Source: CALBPI01 sp039821605 (GTDB lineage: Bacteria; Pseudomonadota; Gammaproteobacteria; Steroidobacterales; Woeseiaceae). Taken from it: a DNA stretch of 64,000 nt. Made by a program: the position numbers and the translations under genes. Shown one piece after another: positions 35,042-41,739 of this stretch (positions are counted from its first letter, which is position 1; every line of letters starts with the position of its first letter). The notes under the pieces are model-generated. The model was given only the letters and a program-made list of their open reading frames with translations, had not been told where the DNA came from and ran no database searches. The stretch covers positions 124,001 through 188,000 of the forward strand of contig JBCBNV010000005.1 of assembly GCA_039821605.1 (NCBI GenBank), read 5' to 3'.

Positions 35042-36218
35042 CCTGCTCGTCGTCGCGGGCGCCGGCGCAGCCAGCGACTGGGAGCTCGACGCCGAAGTCG
35101 CGCTCTCCGCGCGCTATTTCCTGCAGGAGACCGACGACCCGCGCCAGGACCAGTTCGCAGCCGACCTGTACGGACAGGTCGACGCGTTTCGCGACTGGGA
35201 CCAGGGGCGCCAGCGCTTCGCCGTGTCCGTCAACGCGCGCGGCGACTCCGACGACGGCGAGCGCAGCCGCTTCGACGTGCAGGAGTTCTACTGGCGTTAC
35301 CGCTGGCCACGCGCCGAGGTCGCCGTGGGCGTCGACCGCGTGTTCTGGGGCGTCACCGAGGCGCTGCACCTCGTCGACGTCATCAACCAGACCGATCTCG
35401 CGGCCAGCCCCGATACCGAAGACAAACTCGGTCAGCCCATGCTGCGCCTCACGCTAAGACCGCGCTGGGGCACGATCGATGCCTACGTGCTGGCACGATT
35501 TCGCGAGCGGCGCTTGCCGGGCACGGCCGGCCGTCTACGCGGTCCCGTCGAGATCGTGGCAGACGCCGCGCGGTTTGAGTCCGGCGACGGCCGCAGTCAT
35601 GTCGACTACGCGCTGCGCTACAGCCACTACGTCGGCCCCGTCGAGTTCGCGCTGTCGCAGTTCACGGGCACGGCGCGCACGCCCGCCTTCGATCTCATCG
35701 GCATCGCGCCCGTGCCACAGATCGCGCCCGTCTACTTCCAGACCGACCAGACGGGGCTCGAACTGACCTACGTCCAGGGCAACTGGCTCTGGAAGCTCGA
35801 AGCCATCTCGGCGCGCGACCCCGTGCAGCGGTACCGCGCGGCCACCGGCGGCTTCGAATACACCTGGTCGAGTGTGTTCGGCAATGCGGACCTCGGCCTT
35901 ATTGCCGAGTACCAATACGACAGCCGCAACGCCGGCGAGGTGCTCGCGTTCGACAATGCCGGGTTGTTCAATGACGACCTCGTCGTTGGCACGCGGCTTG
36001 GGCTCAACGACTTCGCCGGCAGCGAGTTCTTGCTCCTGGCCACACGCGACCGCGACAACGGCGGCCGCGTGGTCACGGTGGAGGCGTCGCGACGCCTGGG
36101 CTCGCAGTGGCGGCTGGCGCTCGAAGGCCAGCACTTCTCGGCGGGTGACGAGGCCGACCTGCTGACGATCCTGGCGCGCGAGGACTACTGGCGGCTGTCG
36201 CTGACGCGCTACTTCTGA
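35019..36218 (+). CDS. Outer-membrane beta-barrel protein
   Basis: The 399-residue protein starts at the ATG at 35019 with a short signal peptide (ATFVSLLVVAGAGA-ASD). The mature part alternates hydrophobic/polar strands with aromatic girdles (DVQEFYWRYRWPRAEVAVGVDRV, WKLEAISARD, LGLIAEYQYDSRN, LLLATRDRDNGG) and ends in a C-terminal Phe (SLTRYF), the BAM recognition signal of outer-membrane barrels. No plug or OmpA domain is seen. It overlaps the LolA-like gene by 23 bases, so the two are a functional pair, perhaps a periplasmic carrier delivering substrate to an outer-membrane partner. Not assigned to a named family. It converges with TPMT with a ten-base overlap at the stops. Confidence 0.8.
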   Translation: MRCATFVSLLVVAGAGAASDWELDAEVALSARYFLQETDDPRQDQFAADLYGQVDAFRDWDQGRQRFAVSVNARGDSDDGERSRFDVQEFYWRYRWPRAEVAVGVDRVFWGVTEALHLVDVINQTDLAASPDTEDKLGQPMLRLTLRPRWGTIDAYVLARFRERRLPGTAGRLRGPVEIVADAARFESGDGRSHVDYALRYSHYVGPVEFALSQFTGTARTPAFDLIGIAPVPQIAPVYFQTDQTGLELTYVQGNWLWKLEAISARDPVQRYRAATGGFEYTWSSVFGNADLGLIAEYQYDSRNAGEVLAFDNAGLFNDDLVVGTRLGLNDFAGSEFLLLATRDRDNGGRVVTVEASRRLGSQWRLALEGQHFSAGDEADLLTILAREDYWRLSLTRYF

Positions 36219-36874
36219 TCGCGGCGCACGAGCTGCCAGGCGCATTCGCGCATGGCCGTGACGCCGCGCGAGCGAAACTTGGGTTCCTCGTCGAGGACCT
36301 CGGTACTGCGCAAGTGCGCTACCGCGAAGTCCGCGGCGAACAGCGCCTCCACCTCATTGGCCAACACGGCAAACGGCGGCCCTGACATCTCCTGCTGCGC
36401 GTACTCGACCGTCACGAGCAAGGTGCCACTCCCTTCGGGCAGCAACGCCGCGAGTGCCGCCGCGTAGCGCCGGCGTGTCTCGACATCGAGTGCGACCAGC
36501 GCCGCGCGGTCGTAGCAGGCCGTCGCGCCCTGCAGGTGCTCGGCTGTCAGCGCGAAGGCGTCACCGCAGTAGAGCCGCACGTTGCCCTGCTCGAGATAGT
36601 CGATACCGGCCAGTTGTCCCCGTTTCGGCGACTGTCCCGCCTCCTCGAAGAAGGCTTCGACGGCGACGGGACTCAGCTCAATGCCGACGACGCGATGCCC
36701 CTGCTCTGCAAGCCAGTGCATGTCGAGGCTCTTGCCCGCGAGCGGGACAAATACCGTCGCACCGGCCTCGACGCCCGTCGTCGGCCAGTGCGCCGCCAGC
36801 ATGGGGTGGATGTCCGATCGGTGGAACCCGATGCGGTCGTCGCGCCAACGCGCGTGCCAGTCCGCGTTGGCCAC
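36209..36874 (-). CDS. Thiopurine S-methyltransferase family protein
   Basis: The 221-residue SAM-dependent methyltransferase has a typical TPMT start (ADWHARWRDDRIGFH), HWPTTG, the SAM loop VFVPLAGKSLDMHWLAEQGHRVVGIELS, the CYDRAALVAL motif and the LLVTVEY block. Bacterial TPMTs methylate thiols or tellurite and selenite. The GTG at 36874 is used: it comes six bases after the stop of the DUF427 gene, consistent with coupling, and matches the family N-terminus. It is the last gene of a three-gene minus-strand operon starting at 37891. Confidence 0.9.
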   Translation of the reverse strand: MANADWHARWRDDRIGFHRSDIHPMLAAHWPTTGVEAGATVFVPLAGKSLDMHWLAEQGHRVVGIELSPVAVEAFFEEAGQSPKRGQLAGIDYLEQGNVRLYCGDAFALTAEHLQGATACYDRAALVALDVETRRRYAAALAALLPEGSGTLLVTVEYAQQEMSGPPFAVLANEVEALFAADFAVAHLRSTEVLDEEPKFRSRGVTAMRECAWQLVRRDQK

Positions 36875-36879
36875 GGCGA

Positions 36880-37437
36880 CTACCAGTGCCCCGTGCCCGG
36901 CGCGCCCTTGATGGGGCCCGTAAGCTCCGGCGTGACCCAACCCCCGTAGAAGCCCCCGGGCTGCGGCGTCGCGCGATCCTCGCCGACCCAGCAGGCGTCA
37001 ACGCGCTGCGGCATGAACGCGATCCAGCCCGCGATGCGGTCGAACTCCGGGTAAGGCTTCGGGTAGCACCACGCGGCGGCCGCTGAGCACACACCTTCGA
37101 CGACCACGTCGAAGTAGGCGGCCTCGCCTTTCCATTCGCAGTGGCTCGACGGGCTGATGGGCACGAGCGCATCCATGTTCACATCATCGGTGGGCACGTA
37201 ATAGGTGGGCGCGCTGGCGGTTTCGCACACGCGTTGTGCGCGCACGGAGTCCGCTATCACCGCACCCGCGTGCTCGACGCGAACCCGCTTCGCGACCGAC
37301 TCTAGCCGCGGCGGGCGCGGATAGTCCCAAACCGACTCCTGGCCCGGACCCGGCACCTCGATATTGTCGGGACGCGGTGAGCGGCCCCAGGCGCGCCGCG
37401 CGGCCAGGATCCAGTCGGGTGCGCTGCGCTCAGCCAT
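36880..37437 (-). CDS. DUF427 domain protein
   Basis: The 185-residue protein carries the DUF427 core (about 45-130): KRVRVEHAGAVIADS, YYVPTDDVNMDALVPIS, CEWKGEAAYFDVVV and the following AWCYPKPYPEFDRIAGWIAFMPQRVDACWVG. The fold is a small beta-tent; biochemical role is unknown. The C-terminal 30 residues (GGFYGGWVTPELTGPIKG) also occur in longer members. Its ATG overlaps the stop of the small membrane protein gene by eight bases, and its own stop is five bases from TPMT, so the three form one operon. Confidence 0.88.
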   Translation of the reverse strand: MAERSAPDWILAARRAWGRSPRPDNIEVPGPGQESVWDYPRPPRLESVAKRVRVEHAGAVIADSVRAQRVCETASAPTYYVPTDDVNMDALVPISPSSHCEWKGEAAYFDVVVEGVCSAAAAWCYPKPYPEFDRIAGWIAFMPQRVDACWVGEDRATPQPGGFYGGWVTPELTGPIKGAPGTGHW

Positions 37438-37891
37438 CGTTACTGTCGGTGTCCGCCGGCGCGTCCTTGCCCGTCCTGGCGCGCCCACCGCGCAGCCCCA
37501 GCGCGCGTTCGATCCGATCTCGCGCGGCCTCGAATCGCTCACCCTGCGCCTCCCGGCGTACGTAGTTTTCGACGTCGGTGACGAGACTGTCGAGATCGGG
37601 ATCGTCGTGGTCGTCATCGCGGCCCAGACGATCAGCGGCGCCAAACAGGTTGATGGCCTTTTCGGTGCGCCGACCAAAGGCAACGACCTCGTAGAACTCG
37701 CTGCCCGATTTCGCGCCGGGCTTGAACAAGCTGATCGCCGTCGCAATTAAGGAGACCGGTATCAGGATAAAGTCGCGCAGTCCGTCCACGATGAGCTTGA
37801 TCTGAAACACGATCGCATCGCGGACCATCTCGCTCTTTGTGACGTCGACTGTGGGTTCTTCGGTTGTGGCGTTTTCAACGGAATCAGACAT
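37430..37891 (-). CDS. Small membrane-associated protein of unknown function
   Basis: The 153-residue protein starts at the ATG at 37891. Residues 1-22 are acidic and polar. One hydrophobic segment (FILIPVSLIATAISLF, about 40-57) is likely a membrane anchor. The remainder is highly charged and helical (FYEVVAFGRRTEKAINLFGA, DDDHDDPDLDSLVTDVENYVRREAQGERFE), and ends in an acidic stretch. I do not recognise a family; it looks like a bitopic membrane-attached helical protein. It is the first gene of the operon with DUF427 and TPMT, divergent from hemH with 72 bases between starts. Confidence 0.7.
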   Translation of the reverse strand: MSDSVENATTEEPTVDVTKSEMVRDAIVFQIKLIVDGLRDFILIPVSLIATAISLFKPGAKSGSEFYEVVAFGRRTEKAINLFGAADRLGRDDDHDDPDLDSLVTDVENYVRREAQGERFEAARDRIERALGLRGGRARTGKDAPADTDSNDG

Positions 37892-37963
37892 GGGGCGTGC
37901 TTGCTGGCCTGTCGTGGATGTCACTGATACTGTAACGAATTCTTTGGGCAGACAGTAACAGCG

Positions 37964-39070
37964 ATGGCGCGCTACTCCGGCGATGCAGACTTCGACCACG
38001 GCAAGCCCCAGGCGATTGGGCTGCTCGTGGTCAATCTCGGCACACCTGACGATCCTTCGACAGGTGCTGTACGCCGCTACCTCAAACAATTCCTCTGGGA
38101 CCCGCGCGTCGTCGAACAGCCGCGCTGGCTCTGGTGGCTCATCCTGAACCTCATCATCCTCCGGATTCGACCGTCGCGCTCGGCCGCGGCCTACCAGAAG
38201 ATCTGGACCGATGAAGGGTCGCCGCTGTTGCTCAACAGCCAGTCCATTGCCAGCAAGGTGGGCGCGGCGCTCGCTGCGGCCAGCGGCAGCCCCGTCGTGA
38301 CCGAGCTCGGCATGTCCTACGGTTCGCCGTCGATACCCGACGCCATTGATCGGCTGCGTGCGAAGAACGCGCGCCGGCTCGTGGTGCTGCCGCTCTACCC
38401 GCAGTACTCGGCGACCACGACGGCAACCGTGTTCGACCAGGTGACCGAGACGCTGCGGCGCCTGCGCTGGGTACCCGAGCTGCGGTTCATTAACCAGTAC
38501 CACGATCGCCCACGATTCGTTTCAGCGTTGGCCGACAGCGTGCGTGCGCATTGGCAGGAACACGGGCGCGGCGAACGCCTGCTGTTTTCGTTCCACGGCA
38601 TCCCGCAGCGTTATTTCCGCGCCGGCGACCCCTACCACTGCCAGTGCCAGAAGACGGCGCGACTTGTCGCCGACGCGCTGGGCCTCGAGAAGGGCAGCTG
38701 GCAGGTCAGCTTCCAGTCGCGTGTCGGCCGCGAGCCCTGGCTCATGCCCTACACGGACTACACGCTCGAAGACTGGGGCGCCGAGAAACTCGGCAATGTG
38801 GATGTCATCTGTCCGGGCTTCGCCGCCGACTGCCTCGAGACGCTCGAAGAGATCGCGCTCGAGAACGGCGAGGCCTTTGTCGAGGCCGGCGGCGGCGCGC
38901 TGCGCTACATCCCCGCACTCAACGACGGTGACGACCAGGTCGCCACCCTTTCAGACCTTGTGCTCGAGCACACGGCCGGTTGGCATGACGCCCTCAAGAC
39001 CGACAACGCGCAGATCGGCGACAGCGCTCGCCGTGCCGAGGCGCTGGAGCAGCGCGCGGCGGCATCATGA
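37964..39070 (+). CDS. hemH: Ferrochelatase
   Basis: The 368-residue enzyme inserts Fe2+ into protoporphyrin IX (or coproporphyrin) to end haem synthesis. The conserved blocks are GLLVVNLGTPDDPS, AYQKIWTDEGSPLL, ELGMSYGSPSI, LPLYPQYSATTT, the active-site His in LLFSFHGIP, and CPGFAADCLETLEEI near the C-terminus with the conserved Glu. Length is typical for gammaproteobacteria. It overlaps the next VOC gene by four bases (ATGA). The oxygen-dependent HemF of the same pathway is encoded at about 60.6 kb. Confidence 0.96.
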   Translation: MARYSGDADFDHGKPQAIGLLVVNLGTPDDPSTGAVRRYLKQFLWDPRVVEQPRWLWWLILNLIILRIRPSRSAAAYQKIWTDEGSPLLLNSQSIASKVGAALAAASGSPVVTELGMSYGSPSIPDAIDRLRAKNARRLVVLPLYPQYSATTTATVFDQVTETLRRLRWVPELRFINQYHDRPRFVSALADSVRAHWQEHGRGERLLFSFHGIPQRYFRAGDPYHCQCQKTARLVADALGLEKGSWQVSFQSRVGREPWLMPYTDYTLEDWGAEKLGNVDVICPGFAADCLETLEEIALENGEAFVEAGGGALRYIPALNDGDDQVATLSDLVLEHTAGWHDALKTDNAQIGDSARRAEALEQRAAAS

Positions 39071-39780
39071 GCGCCCGCTTTCTCGAGATCAGTGCCACCT
39101 CCCACGATCTCGCTGCGTCACTGAACTTCTACCGCGCCCTCGGCTTTACCGAGCTCACGACGGCCGACACCTGGCCGCACGATTACGCCGTGGTCACCGA
39201 TGGTCAGATCACGATCGGGCTGCACGGTCAGGCCTTCGAGGCACCGCGCATCGCCCTGGCCTTGCCGGACCTGCAGCGCACCGCACTGCAGCTCGGCGAC
39301 AATCCCAGACTGCAGTCGATGCGCATCGACCCCGAGAGCTTTCACGAGGTGCTGCTGGCCGACGACGACCACCATGCCCTGTGGTTGCTTGAGGCCCGCA
39401 CCTACTCGCCCGCGAGCGATGCACCCGCGCGGTCGCAACTGGGCTCCGTGCTCGAGTGGACCCTGCCCGTTCGTGACGCGCTGGCCAGTGCCCAGTTCTG
39501 GGCGCCCTACTCCAACGCCTCGCTGGCCGTGATCGAACGCCCGAGCATGCACATGCGCCTGGCCATCGACAGCCTGCCCGTCGGCCTGTCGGAACAGGCG
39601 CGCGGACGCGATCCCATGCTGTCGTGGCGTGTCGATGACCTGGCAAGCCTCGGCGTGACGCTCGACCGCATCGGCCGTCCGCTGCAACGCTGCAGCATCG
39701 GCATCGACGGCTGCTACGGGCTGGTCACTACACCCGAAGGGCTCGGGTTCTCCGTGTTCGGGGTCGATTTCGCCGACTAG
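39067..39780 (+). CDS. VOC/glyoxalase superfamily protein
   Basis: The 237-residue protein has a vicinal-oxygen-chelate domain in the first 110 residues (LEISATSHDLAASLNFYRALGFTELT, YAVVTDGQITIGLHG) and a second, diverged VOC-like half (VLEWTLPVRDALASAQFW, LVTTPEGLGFSVFGVDF), so it is a single-chain double domain. Metal ligands cannot be confirmed by eye. It may be a dioxygenase or glyoxalase-like enzyme; no substrate is indicated. It is coupled to hemH by ATGA. Its stop shares a CTAG palindrome with the convergent Xni gene. Confidence 0.8.
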   Translation: MSARFLEISATSHDLAASLNFYRALGFTELTTADTWPHDYAVVTDGQITIGLHGQAFEAPRIALALPDLQRTALQLGDNPRLQSMRIDPESFHEVLLADDDHHALWLLEARTYSPASDAPARSQLGSVLEWTLPVRDALASAQFWAPYSNASLAVIERPSMHMRLAIDSLPVGLSEQARGRDPMLSWRVDDLASLGVTLDRIGRPLQRCSIGIDGCYGLVTTPEGLGFSVFGVDFAD

Positions 39781-40670
39781 TCGTCGGCCACGAGATCGCA
39801 GAGGCGCTCGCCCTGCCGTCGGAACGACGGCCCGAATCCAGCTTCATCGCAAAGGTGGTTGAGCGCCCCGAGGTCGGGGGCGCGCCGGTGCAGGTCGGTG
39901 GCGTCGAAATCCAGCGGCACGTCCGTCGGGATGCGCGTGAGCTCGCGCGAGATCATCGCGATGTCGCGGTGGGCCTTGAGCTTCTCACCGAGCTTGGCGG
40001 CACCGCGCACATTGACCTCTGTCACCTGGTCGAGGTTCGCGTAGACGACGTCGAGGCTGCCAAAGTGGTTCAGCAGCGCGGCCGCCGTCTTGCGGCCCAC
40101 GCCGGGGACTCCGGGGATGTTGTCGACCGCGTCACCGGCCAGCGCCAACAGGTCGGCGATCTGCTCGGGAAAAACGCCGAAGGCCCGAGGAATGTCGTCA
40201 TAGCCGAGCTTCTTGTTGCCCGCGAAATCCCAGAACGTGTCGACTGGCGTCAGCAGCTGCATGAGGTCCTTGTCGCGGCTCACGATGGTGCAGGGCACAC
40301 CGTGGCTGCGCGCATCAACCGCCAGCGTGCCAATGATGTCGTCAGCCTCGTAGAGATCGCTGGCCGCTTCACGCAGACCGAGTGCGCGCGCCATGCGCCG
40401 GCACTGTTTGAACTGGCGGTCGAGCTCGGGCGGCGCGGGGTCGCGGTTGGCCTTGTACTCGGGGTAGATGTCGTTGCGATAGGAGCTTGCGAGACTCTCG
40501 TCAAAGGCTACGGCAATCTGGTCCGGCGACACGTACTCGAGAAAATCGGCGAGAAAGCGTGTGAAGCCGTACAACGCGTTGGTCGGGTTGCCCTCGCCGT
40601 CCGTCATGTCGTCGGGCACCGAGAACCACGCGCGGAACACGTAGACGCTGGCGTCTATGAGATAAACCAT
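39777..40670 (-). CDS. 5'-3' exonuclease, flap endonuclease (Xni-like)
   Basis: The 297-residue protein resembles the 5'-nuclease domain of DNA polymerase I: MVYLIDASVYVFRAW, AVAFDESLASSYRNDIYPEYKANRDPAP, YEADDIIGTLAV, IVSRDKDLMQLL and the helix-hairpin-helix GDAVDNIPGVPGVGRKTAAALL. Acidic metal ligands (Asp6, DESLA, EADD, SRDKD, GDAVDN) are all present. It is longer than E. coli Xni (251) because it keeps a C-terminal tail. The ATG has no Shine-Dalgarno sequence; an extended -10 box sits seven bases before it. It lies 23 bases after the HNH endonuclease gene on the same strand. Confidence 0.9.
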   Translation of the reverse strand: MVYLIDASVYVFRAWFSVPDDMTDGEGNPTNALYGFTRFLADFLEYVSPDQIAVAFDESLASSYRNDIYPEYKANRDPAPPELDRQFKQCRRMARALGLREAASDLYEADDIIGTLAVDARSHGVPCTIVSRDKDLMQLLTPVDTFWDFAGNKKLGYDDIPRAFGVFPEQIADLLALAGDAVDNIPGVPGVGRKTAAALLNHFGSLDVVYANLDQVTEVNVRGAAKLGEKLKAHRDIAMISRELTRIPTDVPLDFDATDLHRRAPDLGALNHLCDEAGFGPSFRRQGERLCDLVADD

Positions 40671-40677
40671 TCGCCGA

Positions 40678-40686
40678 ATTCTAGCA
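40678..40686 (-). promoter_or_regulatory. Extended -10 box directly before xni-like gene
   Basis: On the minus strand TGCTAGAAT reads as an extended -10 element (TGn plus TAGAAT, hexamer 40683-40678). Its last base is eight bases from the ATG, so transcription would begin at or one base before the start codon, implying a leaderless mRNA. No -35 or Shine-Dalgarno is visible. Confidence 0.35.
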
Positions 40687-40693
40687 GCGCGTG

Positions 40694-41341
40694 CTAGCGC
40701 AGGTCGGCAGCCGTTGCGGCGGCGTTGTCCTCGAGGTGGATGCGCAGACGTTTGTGCAACGGGCTCGTGCGCGGGAAGTGCGCGAGCAGGTACTCCATCT
40801 GGTCGGCGAGCACGCGCCGGCCCTTGAGGTAGATGTACTCGGCATAGGTGGGCGTGAACGGCACGGCGATGAGCTGCATGCCGGCCTGCTCGGGCGTATT
40901 GCCCCCTTTGTGGTTGTTGCAGCGTCGGCAGGCCGTGGCGACATTGGTCCAACGGTCTTCGCCCCGCTGTGAAATGGGCGTGATGTGATCGCGCGTAAGC
41001 TCTGAGTTCAGGAAGCGCTGACCACAGTAGAGGCAGATGTTCGCGTCACGCTTGAACAGCGTGCGGTTGTTCAGGGGCGGCACGTAGGCGTCGCGCAGTT
41101 CGGCCAGACCCTGGTGGGTGCCGTGGGTGGCGATGATCGAGTTGACCTCGATGACGCTGCGCAGACCGGTCAGCGCGCTGTAGCCGCCGCGAACGCGAAA
41201 CAGCGGGGTTCCGCACGCGTAGGCGACTTGCTCCGCGTGATAGAGACGGACAGCTTCGCGGTAATCGATCCACTCGAGTGGCATGCCCGCGACATCCGTT
41301 CGGAGTACTTGTTGGGAAATCCGAACGCCCAGGTCAACCAT
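40694..41341 (-). CDS. HNH endonuclease
   Basis: The 215-residue protein ends with an HNH module of the McrA type: two zinc-like cysteine pairs (CLYCG and CRRCNNHKGG) around the catalytic DHITPISQRG block, in about residues 110-165. The N-terminal 100 residues (ISQQVLRTDVAGMPLEWIDYREAVRLYHAEQV) are the domain often found on stand-alone proteobacterial HNH proteins ('DNA-binding/activation' type). It is probably a housekeeping or DNA-processing nuclease rather than a restriction enzyme: no methylase is adjacent. The ATG at 41341 is the best start. Upstream lies a long intergenic region with a Crp-like palindrome. Confidence 0.85.
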   Translation of the reverse strand: MVDLGVRISQQVLRTDVAGMPLEWIDYREAVRLYHAEQVAYACGTPLFRVRGGYSALTGLRSVIEVNSIIATHGTHQGLAELRDAYVPPLNNRTLFKRDANICLYCGQRFLNSELTRDHITPISQRGEDRWTNVATACRRCNNHKGGNTPEQAGMQLIAVPFTPTYAEYIYLKGRRVLADQMEYLLAHFPRTSPLHKRLRIHLEDNAAATAADLR

Positions 41342-41549
41342 GCAATCCCCCGTACCGTGCTGCGGGTCGCGGCGACCCGCCGTCGCCTGAAATCTTGCAG
41401 AACGCTGACTGAAAATCAACGCCTTGCAAGTGCCCCACCGGGACCGGCATGCTTACCGACCCATCCGTATGATTCAGCGCCCGCCGTGGCAGGTTCCCGG
41501 CCCCGTCGCGCGCCGCCCCGAAAGGGCCGCGATGCCGCCGGCAGGAGCA

Positions 41550-41555
41550 CTTATA
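41550..41555 (-). promoter_or_regulatory. -10-like box for the HNH gene
   Basis: TATAAG on the minus strand (41555-41550). With transcription starting near 41543, the Crp-like palindrome is centred 40.5 bases upstream, the position of class II activation. The matching -35 region is poor, as expected for an activator-dependent promoter. Confidence 0.35.
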
Positions 41556-41575
41556 CACACCGATGATCACGGTTT

Positions 41576-41591
41576 TGTGACAGCCGTCACA
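41576..41591. promoter_or_regulatory. Crp/Fnr-family palindromic operator
   Basis: TGTGACAGCCGTCACA is a perfect TGTGA-N6-TCACA palindrome, the consensus for Crp and the related Clp/Vfr regulators. It lies between two opposed TATAAG boxes in the HNH/priA intergenic region. Cognate regulator is not encoded in the window. Confidence 0.7.
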
Positions 41592-41616
41592 GCTGTGCGT
41601 CGGTGACGATAACACG

Positions 41617-41622
41617 TATAAG
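41617..41622 (+). promoter_or_regulatory. -10-like box toward priA
   Basis: TATAAG on the plus strand; with a start near 41629 the palindrome centre lies 45.5 bases upstream. The -35 match (TGTGCG, 17-base spacer) is weak. A leader of more than 100 bases to priA would result. Confidence 0.3.
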
Positions 41623-41739
41623 CTGCTGTTCTGAAAAAGAATTCTGGAATTCGGATTCAATTTGGCACTGCGGGCCGCCCGCTGCACGTGCAAAATGGCC
41701 CGTCGCGCGTCGAAATGATCCACAAACTTATCCACAGCC

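Larger units (their letters stand above)
41342..41739. other. Divergent intergenic region, HNH and priA
   Basis: No gene is supported in these 398 bases: reading frames here are short or overlap priA in antisense. It holds a Crp-type palindrome with opposed -10-like boxes (listed separately) and an AT-rich run (41632-41665) rare in this genome. Confidence 0.6.

Noticed and set aside
41424..41606. Possible 60-codon gene in the HNH/priA gap
   Set aside because: Arginine/proline-rich, no RBS, and it overlaps the Crp-like site and the -10 boxes.
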